A stretch of DNA of 49,994 bases from Candidatus Omnitrophota bacterium (GTDB lineage Bacteria; Omnitrophota; Gorgyraeia; JABMQH01), in the NCBI GenBank assembly GCA_013203355.1, contig JABMQH010000197.1:1-49994 (forward strand), in the 5' to 3' direction. Each line of letters opens with the position of its first letter. Within the stretch, counting starts at the first letter, position 1. Below the pieces are notes generated by a model. That model was not told the origin of the DNA. It saw nothing but the letters and a program-made list of their open reading frames with translations, and ran no database searches. Positions 26,154-35,910 of this stretch are shown piece after piece. A program made the position numbers and the translations under genes.

Positions 26154-27557
26154 ATGCCTATAAAAATATATAACTCGCTCACACGCAAAAAAGACGACCT
26201 CAAGCCCCTCAAAAAAGACTCTATTAAAATGTATGTCTGCGGGCCGACTGTTTATGATGAACCTCATATCGGGCATGCCCGCTCGGCGTATATATTTGAA
26301 GTGATCAGGCGATACCTGGAGTACAAGAAGCTGAAGGTTACTTTTGTTAAGAACGTAACCGATGTTGACGACAAGATTATTGAAAAGGCAAAAAAGGTAT
26401 TTGCAGGAGAAGACTTAAACGAGGCAGTAAAAAAGGTGTCTGCTAAGTATCTTGAGGCGTATCACCGTGATATGGAGGAATTGGGGATTAAGCGTCCCGA
26501 CAAAGAGCCTAAAGCTACTGAATATATAGGTAAGATGATAGGGTTTATAGAGAAGCTAATAGAGCGGGATGCAGCATATGTGTCTGATGGGGATGTTTAC
26601 TTTAACATTAAGAAGGCAGAAAAGTACGGGAAACTATCTGGCCAGTCATTGGATAAGATGGAGGTAGGTGCCAGGGTTTCTTCTGGTGAAAATAAAAGAG
26701 ATGCGCTTGATTTTGCATTGTGGAAAAAGGCTAAGGAAGGTGAGCCGTTATGGGACAGTCCTTGGGGCAAGGGCCGGCCCGGTTGGCACATAGAATGTTC
26801 GGTAATGAGTTCGGATATATTAGGGGATGAATTCGATATTCACGGCGGAGGAATAGACCTGATATTCCCGCATCACGAAAATGAGATCGCCCAGTCCGAA
26901 GCCGCCGGTAAAAAATTTGCCAAGGTCTGGATGCATCACGGCCTGCTTACGATAAACAATCAAAAAATGGCCAAATCCCTGGGAAATTTTATTACGATAA
27001 AGGATTTTGTAAATAAATACCATGACCTTGATTTTCTGAAATTTTTCTTTTTAACAACCCACTATGCCCATCCGGCCGATTTTTCGGGTGAAAAAATTAA
27101 GGAAACCAGAGAGTCCCTGGAAAGGATCATGATATTTCTTAATAAGTCAAAAAAGGAAGTGTGTTCTACCGGGCATAGTCATAAAAAAATAAAAGAGATA
27201 GAGGGCCTCAGGCATAAATTCGAAGAAGCCATGGATGTTGATTTTAATACCCCAAGAGCGGTGGCTTGTATTTTTGAATTGGTAAATATCGCTAATAAAA
27301 AAATGGAAGATTCAGGGTTTGTTTGCGTTGCCGCTGCAACCATAAAAGAATTATTGTTATTTTTTGGAATATCTCCTGAAAAGGGAGAGCCCGGAGGATC
27401 TGCTGATTTAGAAATCAATACTAAAATTGTTGAAAGAAATGTAGCGCGTCAGAATAAAGATTACGCCTTATCTGATAAAATAAGGGTTGAGCTGGAATCA
27501 AAGGGTATCATTTTAGAAGACACAAAGGATGGGACGACATGGCGAAGAAAAATTTAA
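26154..27557 (+). CDS. cysS: Cysteine--tRNA ligase
   Basis: MYVCGPTVYDEPHIGHARS, GRPGWHIECSVMS, HHENEIAQSEA, KMAKSLGNF (KMSKS-like). Confidence 0.97.
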   Translation: MPIKIYNSLTRKKDDLKPLKKDSIKMYVCGPTVYDEPHIGHARSAYIFEVIRRYLEYKKLKVTFVKNVTDVDDKIIEKAKKVFAGEDLNEAVKKVSAKYLEAYHRDMEELGIKRPDKEPKATEYIGKMIGFIEKLIERDAAYVSDGDVYFNIKKAEKYGKLSGQSLDKMEVGARVSSGENKRDALDFALWKKAKEGEPLWDSPWGKGRPGWHIECSVMSSDILGDEFDIHGGGIDLIFPHHENEIAQSEAAGKKFAKVWMHHGLLTINNQKMAKSLGNFITIKDFVNKYHDLDFLKFFFLTTHYAHPADFSGEKIKETRESLERIMIFLNKSKKEVCSTGHSHKKIKEIEGLRHKFEEAMDVDFNTPRAVACIFELVNIANKKMEDSGFVCVAAATIKELLLFFGISPEKGEPGGSADLEINTKIVERNVARQNKDYALSDKIRVELESKGIILEDTKDGTTWRRKI

Positions 27558-28192
27558 GAAAAGGAATATTTATTACATTCGAAGGCCCTGAGGGGAGCGG
27601 TAAAAGTACGCAATCTAAACTCTTGTATGAGTGTTTAAAAAAACGCGCATATACCTGTATTCATACCCGCGAACCAGGGGGCACAGAGGCCGGAGAGCAT
27701 ATACGAAGGATCCTTCTGCACTCAGACGGTATACATATATCTGACCTTACGGAGCTATTTCTGTTTGAGGCGAATCGTTCTCAAATCGTAGAGGAAGTGA
27801 TTAAGCCAGGTTTAGCCGGGAACAAGGTTGTGATATGCGATAGATTCAGTGATGCGACTGTTGCCTACCAGGGCTATGGAGGGCAGATCCCGCTAGAGAA
27901 GATTAGGCTGATAGACAAGGCAGCAACAAAGAGCCTCAAGCCCGACCTTACCATTCTTTTAGATGTAGATACAGCTACGGGTTTAAAGCGGGCGAAGAAG
28001 AAAGGCGCCGACAGGATGGAGGCAAAGACAATCGCGTATCACAGAAGGGTAAGACAGGGGTATTTGAAGTTAGCCAGGAAAGAACCTCATAGAATCAAAG
28101 TGATTAAGGTCAGGGAGCATGTTAAGGATACCCAGAAAGAAGTCCAAAGGATAGTTTTAAATGTCATTTCAAGATATAAAAGGCCACGATAA
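27539..28192 (+). CDS. tmk: dTMP kinase
   Basis: FITFEGPEGSGKSTQSKLL, TREPGGTEAGEHIRRILL, DRFSDATVAYQGYG. Confidence 0.96.
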   Translation: MAKKNLRKGIFITFEGPEGSGKSTQSKLLYECLKKRAYTCIHTREPGGTEAGEHIRRILLHSDGIHISDLTELFLFEANRSQIVEEVIKPGLAGNKVVICDRFSDATVAYQGYGGQIPLEKIRLIDKAATKSLKPDLTILLDVDTATGLKRAKKKGADRMEAKTIAYHRRVRQGYLKLARKEPHRIKVIKVREHVKDTQKEVQRIVLNVISRYKRPR

Positions 28193-29162
28193 CATAACCC
28201 GTTTTTTTAAAAGGGAACTCGAGTTAAAAAGGCAAGCCTCTGCGTACCTTCTTTTTGGCCCGGATGCAACAGGAAAGACCCTTCTGGCAACTACGCTTTC
28301 CAAAGCCATGAATTGCCTGGAAAAAGATAACGATTCTTGCGATAAGTGCATCCCCTGCACCAAGATCGACCGCAGGAATCATCCGGATTTAGTGATCATT
28401 GAAAACAAGGAGGGGAAGGACTTAATAGGCATTGCCGCGATCAGGGATCTGCAGAAAAAGATAAGCCTTAAGCCGTATGAAGGGCGGATGAAGGTTTTTA
28501 TTATCCAGGACAGCCATACGATGACCGAGGAGGCGCAGAACTGCCTGCTTAAGACACTTGAGGAACCGCCGCAGAATTCGGTTATAATCTTGATTACCTC
28601 TAAGATAGAGGGACTTTTATTAACGGTGAGGTCGCGATGCAAGCAGATTAAGTTCGGATCCCTGGATCTAAAACTTAGGGTTGAATTGGCTGAAAGGCAG
28701 GGGTTTTTAAAGGAGGACGCTCTATTTTTATCAAGATTGGCAAACAGCGGTATCCCTTTCTCCGTAAGTTCAGAAGAGAAGGAAGAAAATCGCGGATTGA
28801 TCGATTATAAAAATACCATTTTAGATGAATTCAATACCGGAAAAACGCTGTTTGATGAAAGGAGTTCTATATTCAGCGGCTCGAAAGAGAAGATGAAATT
28901 TGTGATTTCAATAATCGAGAGCTGGTTCAGGGATATAGCAGTTTTAAAGTCGACTAAAGATGCTTCCCTTGTTATCAATTTTGACAGGACCGATGAGTTA
29001 GGGAAGATGCAGGCGAAACTTTCTTATGAGGAATTAGAGGAGATCCTAAACCAGATCAAAACCGCCCAGTTTTACATTGAGAGAAATGTTGGACCCAAGC
29101 TGGCATTCAATGTCTTAAAGATGAAGACGAAAGAATTGACGGGCGCAAAGGAGACTATATAG
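28161..29162 (+). CDS. holB: DNA polymerase III subunit delta'
   Basis: YLLFGPDATGKTLLA, zinc cysteines CLEKDNDSCDKCIPC, EEAQNCLLKTLEEPPQNSVIILIT. Confidence 0.9.
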   Translation: MSFQDIKGHDNITRFFKRELELKRQASAYLLFGPDATGKTLLATTLSKAMNCLEKDNDSCDKCIPCTKIDRRNHPDLVIIENKEGKDLIGIAAIRDLQKKISLKPYEGRMKVFIIQDSHTMTEEAQNCLLKTLEEPPQNSVIILITSKIEGLLLTVRSRCKQIKFGSLDLKLRVELAERQGFLKEDALFLSRLANSGIPFSVSSEEKEENRGLIDYKNTILDEFNTGKTLFDERSSIFSGSKEKMKFVISIIESWFRDIAVLKSTKDASLVINFDRTDELGKMQAKLSYEELEEILNQIKTAQFYIERNVGPKLAFNVLKMKTKELTGAKETI

Positions 29163-29164
29163 AG

Positions 29165-29968
29165 ATGAGCAATAATGTGGTAGGGATCAAACTAAGAGAG
29201 GGCGGAGAGGCCGAGATTTTCAGCGCCTCTGCTAATTTAGATTTGAAAATAGGAGATTATGTAGTCGTCGAACAAGAGAGGGGATGCGAGTATGGCATTG
29301 TTACCTCTGATCCGCATCCGCTTTTGGAAAAGCAGGCTCAGAAAGGAACGCTTTTAAGGGTTGTCAGGAAGGCGACTCCGGGAGACATGCATCAGATAGG
29401 GAGGAACAAAAAAAAGGTTACGGAACTTGTAGATACCTGTGAAAAAAAAATACAGGAGCACAATCTTCCGATGAAGCTGGTAGACGCGGAATATTCTTTT
29501 GATAGAAGCAAGGTCATGTTTTATTTTACTGCGGACACCAGAGTTGATTTCCGAGATCTTGTTAAGGACCTGGCCTCTATATTCAAGGCAAGGATCGAGC
29601 TTAAGCAAATCGGCGTCAGGGACGAAGCAAAGCTCCTGGGAGGTTTTGGTCCTTGCGGCCGGGGCCTCTGCTGTTCGAAATTCCTAAAGGATTTTAAGGC
29701 CGTCACCATAAAAATGGCTAAGGAGCAAAACCTGTCTTTGAATCCCACAAAGATATCGGGCCTATGCGGCAGGCTTATGTGCTGCCTTTTTTATGAACAT
29801 GATACCTATAAAAAGCTGATGGCAGGGCTTCCCCGCGAAGGAGACAAGGTAAAGACAAAGGATGGTGTTGGAAGGGTAATAACTGTTAATGCCATAAAGA
29901 GGATGGCCGTGGTGGAAATGGCAGATGGGCGCCAGATAGAGATAAGTTATGAAAAAGGGAAACAATAA
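29165..29968 (+). CDS. ricT: PSP1 domain protein (RicT/YaaT family)
   Basis: VDFRDLVKDLASIFKARIELKQIGVRDEAKLLGGFGPCGRGLCCSKFL...ISGLCGRLMCCLFYEHDTY. Confidence 0.92.
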   Translation: MSNNVVGIKLREGGEAEIFSASANLDLKIGDYVVVEQERGCEYGIVTSDPHPLLEKQAQKGTLLRVVRKATPGDMHQIGRNKKKVTELVDTCEKKIQEHNLPMKLVDAEYSFDRSKVMFYFTADTRVDFRDLVKDLASIFKARIELKQIGVRDEAKLLGGFGPCGRGLCCSKFLKDFKAVTIKMAKEQNLSLNPTKISGLCGRLMCCLFYEHDTYKKLMAGLPREGDKVKTKDGVGRVITVNAIKRMAVVEMADGRQIEISYEKGKQ

Positions 29969-31466
29969 ATTTTATATCACAACTCCGTTATACTACGTGA
30001 ATGCCTCGCCTCATATAGGGCACTCTTATACCAATATTGCGGCAGATGCAATAGCAAGATATAAGCGCTGGGCCCTACAGGATGAAAAAAACGTCCACTT
30101 TTTAACCGGTACGGATGAACACGGTCAGAAGATACAGGCGGCGGCGGACGAGGCGAAGATGAGCGCTCAAGACTTCGTAGATAAGACAGTCTTGCAATTT
30201 AAGGATCTCTGGAAAGGGTTGGATATCTCATGCGATGATTTCATTCGTACTACCGAAGACAGGCACATCAAGACCGTGCAGAGGGTCCTGGAAATATTGC
30301 ACAAAAAAGGCGATATATATGAGGGTAAATATGAAGGATGGTATTGTACGCCTTGTGAATCTTTCTGGACCGAATCGCAAGCGGTCGGTAAACTTTGTCC
30401 GGATTGCAAAAGACCGGTAGAAAAAATTACCGAAACAAATTATTTCTTTAAGCTGTCTAAATACCAGGAGTGGCTGATTCAGTATATCAAGAATAGCGAC
30501 AATGTCAATTTTATCAAACCGCCGAAGAGGATGAACGAGGTTTTAAGTTTCTTAGAGCTTAATAAATTAACTGATCTCTGTATCTCCCGTCCCAAGGAAC
30601 GTTTAAACTGGGGGATACCTGTGCCTTTTAGCTCTGAGCATGTAACATATGTCTGGTTTGACGCCTTGATAAATTATATAAGTGCCGTCGGACATTTCGA
30701 CGAAAAGGATAAATATGTCTCTAAATGGTGGGGGCCGGATGTCGAAATCGTGCATTTAATCGGCAAGGATATCCTGAGGCAGCACGCCAGCTATTGGCCT
30801 ATCATGCTTCATGCCTTAGGAATAAGGCAGCCGGATACGATATTTGGCCATGGCTGGTGGTTGATTGATCAGGCAAAGATGTCCAAGTCAAAGGGCAATG
30901 TAGTTTCGCCTCTGGATATGGTAAATCAGTTCGGTATAGATACGTATCGTTATTTTTTATTGCGCGATGTCCCTTTTGGTTTAGATGGGAATTTTTCAGA
31001 GGAGGGAATAGTCAAAAGGTATAATAGCGATTTGGCAAATGACCTGGGAAATCTTGTTTATCGTACACTTACGATGGTTGAAAAATACTTCGAAGGCAAT
31101 GTCCCGGAAATAGGTGCACTAAATGAGCGCGGACAGCAAATCGCAAAGAAGACAAAGGCTTTAGCGCAAGATATCGGTTTTCCTTTGGCTGCGGACGCTG
31201 GTTTTGATTTTAGCGCAACATTAGGGAAGATTTGGCAACTGATAAATATGGCCAACAAATATATCGAAGATACGAAACCATGGAATTTGGCGAAAGAGAA
31301 TAAGACAGAGGAACTAAAGACATTTATACGTTTGTTAATTGACGTGATACGGGCAGTCGCCGGTGGAATTGTATTTTTTATGCCGCATACAGCAGAATCA
31401 ATCTTAGAACAGATCGGTAAGGAAAAGATCAAGAAGGGCAAGCCTCTTTTCCCGCGAATAGTATAG
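29949..31466 (+). CDS. metG: Methionine--tRNA ligase
   Basis: FYITTPLYYVNASPHIGHSYTNIAADAIARY, CTPCESFW..CPDCKRP, KMSKSKGNVV. Confidence 0.97.
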   Translation: MKKGNNKFYITTPLYYVNASPHIGHSYTNIAADAIARYKRWALQDEKNVHFLTGTDEHGQKIQAAADEAKMSAQDFVDKTVLQFKDLWKGLDISCDDFIRTTEDRHIKTVQRVLEILHKKGDIYEGKYEGWYCTPCESFWTESQAVGKLCPDCKRPVEKITETNYFFKLSKYQEWLIQYIKNSDNVNFIKPPKRMNEVLSFLELNKLTDLCISRPKERLNWGIPVPFSSEHVTYVWFDALINYISAVGHFDEKDKYVSKWWGPDVEIVHLIGKDILRQHASYWPIMLHALGIRQPDTIFGHGWWLIDQAKMSKSKGNVVSPLDMVNQFGIDTYRYFLLRDVPFGLDGNFSEEGIVKRYNSDLANDLGNLVYRTLTMVEKYFEGNVPEIGALNERGQQIAKKTKALAQDIGFPLAADAGFDFSATLGKIWQLINMANKYIEDTKPWNLAKENKTEELKTFIRLLIDVIRAVAGGIVFFMPHTAESILEQIGKEKIKKGKPLFPRIV

Positions 31467-31474
31467 CTCGCCAT

Positions 31475-32848
31475 ATGTTGATAGACACGCACTGCCACTT
31501 GGATTTTAAGGATTTTGAAGCCGATAGAGACAAGGTCATAGACAGGGCAAAGGCCTCAGGTGTAGGCCTTATCCTAAATGTGGCAAGCTCTCTTGAGGGT
31601 TCAAGGAATTCGATAGCGCTTGCAGAAAAATATGATCTGATCTATGCCTCTGTCGGGATACACCCTCATGATGCCGAAAAAGTAAATGCTGCCGCCCTTA
31701 AGGAATTAGAGGGTATGGCCTCACATAAGAAGGTAGTCGCTATTGGGGAGGTAGGACTTGATTATTACAGAGCATTATCCCCGAGGGATGTTCAGAGAAA
31801 AGTCTTCAGTGAATTTATCTCGCTAGCCAAAAAAACAAACCTGCCCTTGATCCTGCACAATCGCGATAGCCATCAGGACATGCTTGATATATTAAAAGAT
31901 GGATTCAAAGATAAAAAGCCAAAGGGCGTTATGCATTGCTTTTCTGGCGATGAAAGGTTTCTGAAAAAGTGTTTGGATATGGGCCTTTATATTTCCTTTA
32001 CATGCAATCTTACCTTTAAGAGCGCAGAGCGTTTAAAAGGCGTTGCCAAACAGGTCCCGACAGAGAAGCTTCTATTGGAAACGGATGCCCCGTTTTTGGC
32101 CCCCCAGGCTTACAGGGGCAAGAGAAATGAACCCGCGCATATCGTCCTTCTCGTCGAAGAACTTTCAAAGATCCATAATTTATCAATGGAAGACATAGAA
32201 CGCATAACGACCCGCAATGCAGTTGAACTTTTCAGCCTCAAGGAAGCAGGGCCCGCAAGGATTGCCTACGAGATAAGAGATTCCCTGTATCTAAACATTA
32301 CAAACCGCTGCACAAATGAATGCGGTTTTTGCGTCAGGTCTTTTTCGGATTTTGTTAAAGGGCACAACTTAAAATTGGCAAAAGAACCATCGACTAAGGA
32401 GATACTGAACGCAATAGAGAAGATGGGAAAGTATAACAAGATTGTTTTTTGCGGTTTTGGAGAGCCGACACTGCGGCTTGATGTTATAAAGGAGGTCGCC
32501 GCCTCTCTTAAGCAAAGATCAAAAAAGGTCCGGCTTGTCACCAACGGACATGGAAATTTGATCAACGGACGTTCTATCGCAGAGGAGCTGAAGGGTCTAG
32601 TTGATAAGGTTTCCGTGAGTTTAAACGTAGATACAAAGGAAAAGTATAATAAGGTATGCAGATCTCAATTCGGCGAGAATACATTTGAGGAGGTAAAGCG
32701 GTTTATTCGCGAATGCAAAACCGCCGGACTTGAAGTTGAGGTAACTTGTCTGGATATACCAGAGACGGATATCGAAAGATGCAGGGTCATTGCCGAGAAG
32801 GAACTCGGTGCGAACTTCCGCCTGAGAAGGCATAATGTAGTTGGATAA
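31475..32848 (+). CDS. TatD family hydrolase fused to a radical SAM domain
   Basis: N-terminal TatD (IDTHCHLD, GIHPHDAEKV, GEVGLDYY, HNRDSH, MHCFSGD, ETDAPFLAP). From about residue 260, LYLNITNRCTNECGFCVRSF (CxxxCxxC), FCGFGEPTLR, LVTNGHGN. Confidence 0.93.
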   Translation: MLIDTHCHLDFKDFEADRDKVIDRAKASGVGLILNVASSLEGSRNSIALAEKYDLIYASVGIHPHDAEKVNAAALKELEGMASHKKVVAIGEVGLDYYRALSPRDVQRKVFSEFISLAKKTNLPLILHNRDSHQDMLDILKDGFKDKKPKGVMHCFSGDERFLKKCLDMGLYISFTCNLTFKSAERLKGVAKQVPTEKLLLETDAPFLAPQAYRGKRNEPAHIVLLVEELSKIHNLSMEDIERITTRNAVELFSLKEAGPARIAYEIRDSLYLNITNRCTNECGFCVRSFSDFVKGHNLKLAKEPSTKEILNAIEKMGKYNKIVFCGFGEPTLRLDVIKEVAASLKQRSKKVRLVTNGHGNLINGRSIAEELKGLVDKVSVSLNVDTKEKYNKVCRSQFGENTFEEVKRFIRECKTAGLEVEVTCLDIPETDIERCRVIAEKELGANFRLRRHNVVG

Positions 32849-32850
32849 AA

Positions 32851-33948
32851 ATGATGCGTATAACCCTTCCAAAAATTCGTAACTTCATAATAAAAGAGCG
32901 GATGTATGTTTGGCTTTTAATATTTATCATCTCCGTTAGCATTACCTTGGCCTTAACAAAGGATGCAGAGAAACTTTCCCCCCTTGAAGATAAGGTCGGG
33001 CAGTTGGAACAAGCCTCCTCCAGGGTTGAGGAGCTTTCCGCCAAGCTCTTAAAAAAGCCCATGACAAAGGAGGAGTTGACAAAATTTATCCAGGAGAATA
33101 AAAAGGCCGCGTCCATCCTTTCGGTTTTAAGTTTTATTATCCTGTTTGTGATCGCAGCAGGGCTTTTTTTGGATTTTATAATATTTATCCTGAAGCGGGA
33201 GGGTGGCGTGATATTATTTCCGACCCTTTCGCACAAAGACCCGAAATGGGGGGTATGGGATGTATGCAAGGTGATGATCCTCTTTGTGTGGTTTGCGTAT
33301 ATGCTGATGCTGATAGAGTCGGCCATATCCGCGATTCTACCGTCGATGAAGATGAGCAACAATCTATATTCAGTGCTGAATGCGACTATCACAGACCTTT
33401 TGGCATTCGTGTTCATAATATACTTTGCAGTGTATTTGTGCAGGGAGAACTTGAGCTCTTTAGGGTTTTCTGCTAAGAATCTTTTAAGAAATATTTCTTA
33501 TGGCATAATGGGATATCTTGCGACTATCCCGGTTTTGATAGTGGCATTGCTTTTCATAGTGTGGGTTAGCGCCGCCTTTAACTACAAACCGCCTATGCAG
33601 CCGGTTGTGGAGATCTTTTTGGTAGAGAAGAAGATGGCGCTGATAACGTATCTTACGATTTTTGTTACTATCTTTGGGCCTATCGTAGAAGAAGTCTTCT
33701 TTCGAGGTTTTATGTATCCAGCAGTAAAAAAGAAATGGGGCTTTAAGGTTGCCCTGCTTTTAACATCCGGTTTGTTTGCGCTTTTGCATGCGAATCTTGC
33801 CGGATTTTTGCCGATTATGATTTTAGGCATGCTTTTGTGCTATCTATTTGAAAGGACGGGGACGCTGGTTGCTTCCTGCACAGTACATGTCTTGCATAAT
33901 ACTGCAATGGTAGGGATGGTTTTTTTAATTAAAGGATTATTTCAGTGA
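32851..33948 (+). CDS. CPBP family intramembrane metalloprotease
   Basis: Multi-TM with EEVFFRGFMYPAVKKKWG, SGLFALLHANLAGFLP, CTVHVLHNT. Confidence 0.88.
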   Translation: MMRITLPKIRNFIIKERMYVWLLIFIISVSITLALTKDAEKLSPLEDKVGQLEQASSRVEELSAKLLKKPMTKEELTKFIQENKKAASILSVLSFIILFVIAAGLFLDFIIFILKREGGVILFPTLSHKDPKWGVWDVCKVMILFVWFAYMLMLIESAISAILPSMKMSNNLYSVLNATITDLLAFVFIIYFAVYLCRENLSSLGFSAKNLLRNISYGIMGYLATIPVLIVALLFIVWVSAAFNYKPPMQPVVEIFLVEKKMALITYLTIFVTIFGPIVEEVFFRGFMYPAVKKKWGFKVALLLTSGLFALLHANLAGFLPIMILGMLLCYLFERTGTLVASCTVHVLHNTAMVGMVFLIKGLFQ

Positions 33949-35060
33949 TACGGTCTTCAGTCTCTATTGTAAGATGTAAAACCTATAAAACAAAAGAAGT
34001 CGAACTCGCCGTTAAAAGGGCAGTTGACCTTTTAGGCGGCATGGAAAAATTTGTGAAGGCCAAAAGCAGGGTTCTGATAAAACCAAACCTTTTATCCGCA
34101 AGGACCCCGGAAGAAGGCGTAGATACGCACCCTGAGGTGATCAGGGCGGTTGCGCGACTCGTCAAGCCTATTACGCCTCACATTTTCGTAGGGGATTCAC
34201 CCGGTGGCTGGGAGTTAAAAGAGGTGGATACGGTTTATGAAAAGTCGGGGACAAAAAAAGTCTGTGAAGAAGAAGGGCTGCAATTGGTAAAGTTTGATAA
34301 GGCGACGGACATGGAAGGTTTTCCCATTGCCTCTATTGTAAAAGAGGTTGATTCAATAATCTCTATCCCAAAACTTAAAACCCATTCAATTACAACATTG
34401 ACAGGGGCGGTAAAGAATATGTTTGGAACAGTTATCGGCCTTGCTAAGGCACAGTGCCATTTAAAGGCCCCCATGCCGGATGAACTTTCCCGTTTATTGG
34501 TTAAGATATTCGCTCTCACCAAGCCCACCCTTTCGGTTATGGATGGGGTTGTCGGGATGGAGGGAGAAGGACCTGGCGCCGGCCCATTAAGAGATATCGG
34601 CCTTGTGATCGCAAGCCAGGATGCCGTAGCGCTGGATAGTGTTCTGGCAAAGATAGTCGGAGTGAACCCATCTAAAGTCCCTACAAACCTGGAGGCCTCT
34701 AAGAGGAATGAGGGGATATCTGATTTGAGCAGAATAGATACCTTTGGCGAAAAGCCGGAGGATGTAAGGATAAAGGATTTTAAATTGCCTAAGGCCTCTT
34801 TTGTGTACAATCTTCCAAAACCGTTACTCCGCCTCGGTCTGAAGAATATAAGATTTCATCCGGATATAAATAAAGACAAGTGTCAACGGTGCGAGCTTTG
34901 TTTTAAGATTTGTCCCAACGGCGCGATAAAAAAATTGGAAAACGGGGTTTTTGAAATCAACATCAAAAAATGTATTTATTGTTTCTGCTGTCATGAAGTA
35001 TGTCCGCATAAGGCCATCGCGCTTAAAAAATCCCTTATGGCCAGAATTATTATGAGGTGA
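33945..35060 (+). CDS. DUF362 domain protein with C-terminal 2x[4Fe-4S] ferredoxin domain
   Basis: VLIKPNLLSARTPEEGVDTHPEVIRAV, KTHSITTLTGAVKNMFG; CQRCELCFKICPNGAI...CIYCFCCHEVCPHKAI. Confidence 0.9.
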   Translation: MIRSSVSIVRCKTYKTKEVELAVKRAVDLLGGMEKFVKAKSRVLIKPNLLSARTPEEGVDTHPEVIRAVARLVKPITPHIFVGDSPGGWELKEVDTVYEKSGTKKVCEEEGLQLVKFDKATDMEGFPIASIVKEVDSIISIPKLKTHSITTLTGAVKNMFGTVIGLAKAQCHLKAPMPDELSRLLVKIFALTKPTLSVMDGVVGMEGEGPGAGPLRDIGLVIASQDAVALDSVLAKIVGVNPSKVPTNLEASKRNEGISDLSRIDTFGEKPEDVRIKDFKLPKASFVYNLPKPLLRLGLKNIRFHPDINKDKCQRCELCFKICPNGAIKKLENGVFEINIKKCIYCFCCHEVCPHKAIALKKSLMARIIMR

Positions 35061-35668
35061 TCGCTATAAAAAAAGGATTTATTAGACATGTCCCGATGGC
35101 ATTGGTTGCGCTGAGATGTTTGATCGCTGTCCTTTTAGTGATAGATGCCTTAGATGGGAAAACAGGCCTCTGGTTTGTTATAGGATTTGCGATTGCCGGC
35201 ATATCCGATATGCTTGATGGAATGGTTGCGCGCCGCTATAAGGTAGTAAGCACCATAGGCAGTGCAATGGATGGTTATGCCGATGCGTTTCTTTATACCT
35301 GCATAGTGTTCTGTATATGGCGGGTTCACCCTGAGATAATAAAGTCATTTTTTATACCGGTCTTAACCATAGGGGCAACGCAAGTTATATCTTGGCTGAT
35401 CAGTCTTTTTAAATACAGCAAGATAACCTCTTATCATACATTTGGCGCAAAGGTCTGGGCAGTTACGCTTTTTGTCGCAACATTTTCAATTTTCGCGTTC
35501 AATTACGCGGGGGTATTCCTTTGGATCGCGATCATTGTCGGGGTTGCCAGCAATATAGAAGATATGATGATCACCTTGGTTACTCCTTATTGGGCGCATG
35601 ATGTCTCTAGCATTCGAGGCGCCTTTAAACTGCGGGAAGAACACAAACTAAAAATAAAAAAGCTTTAA
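35057..35668 (+). CDS. CDP-alcohol phosphatidyltransferase family protein
   Basis: DGMVARRYKVVSTIGSAMDGYAD fits DGx2ARx8Gx3Dx3D. Confidence 0.88.
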   Translation: MIAIKKGFIRHVPMALVALRCLIAVLLVIDALDGKTGLWFVIGFAIAGISDMLDGMVARRYKVVSTIGSAMDGYADAFLYTCIVFCIWRVHPEIIKSFFIPVLTIGATQVISWLISLFKYSKITSYHTFGAKVWAVTLFVATFSIFAFNYAGVFLWIAIIVGVASNIEDMMITLVTPYWAHDVSSIRGAFKLREEHKLKIKKL

Positions 35669-35692
35669 AAAATTAATAGTTAGGAATATAAT
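35664..35692 (+). promoter_or_regulatory. Candidate promoter
   Basis: TTTAAA (35664-35669), N17, TATAAT (35687-35692). Confidence 0.4.
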
Positions 35693-35715
35693 ACATTACA
35701 CGAAACGGTCTAATT

Positions 35716-35910
35716 ATGGCAAAAGAAAAGTTCACGAAGAGGCAGAAAGACCTGTCTCGGTTATTAAGAGAACGCAAACAGATTTATGGGGATAAGCTGA
35801 ACTCAAGAATATTTTCGCGTAAATCATCTATAAGAAAGGGAAACCAAAATGGAAGCTCTGAAAACAAAATCTCTCAAAAACATCGAACAAAAGATGGAGA
35901 ACCTCGATGA
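35716..35910 (+). CDS. Small basic hypothetical protein
   Basis: 64 aa, Lys/Arg rich; downstream of a candidate promoter; last 62 nt overlap the next gene in another frame; weak SD. Confidence 0.35.
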   Translation: MAKEKFTKRQKDLSRLLRERKQIYGDKLNSRIFSRKSSIRKGNQNGSSENKISQKHRTKDGEPR

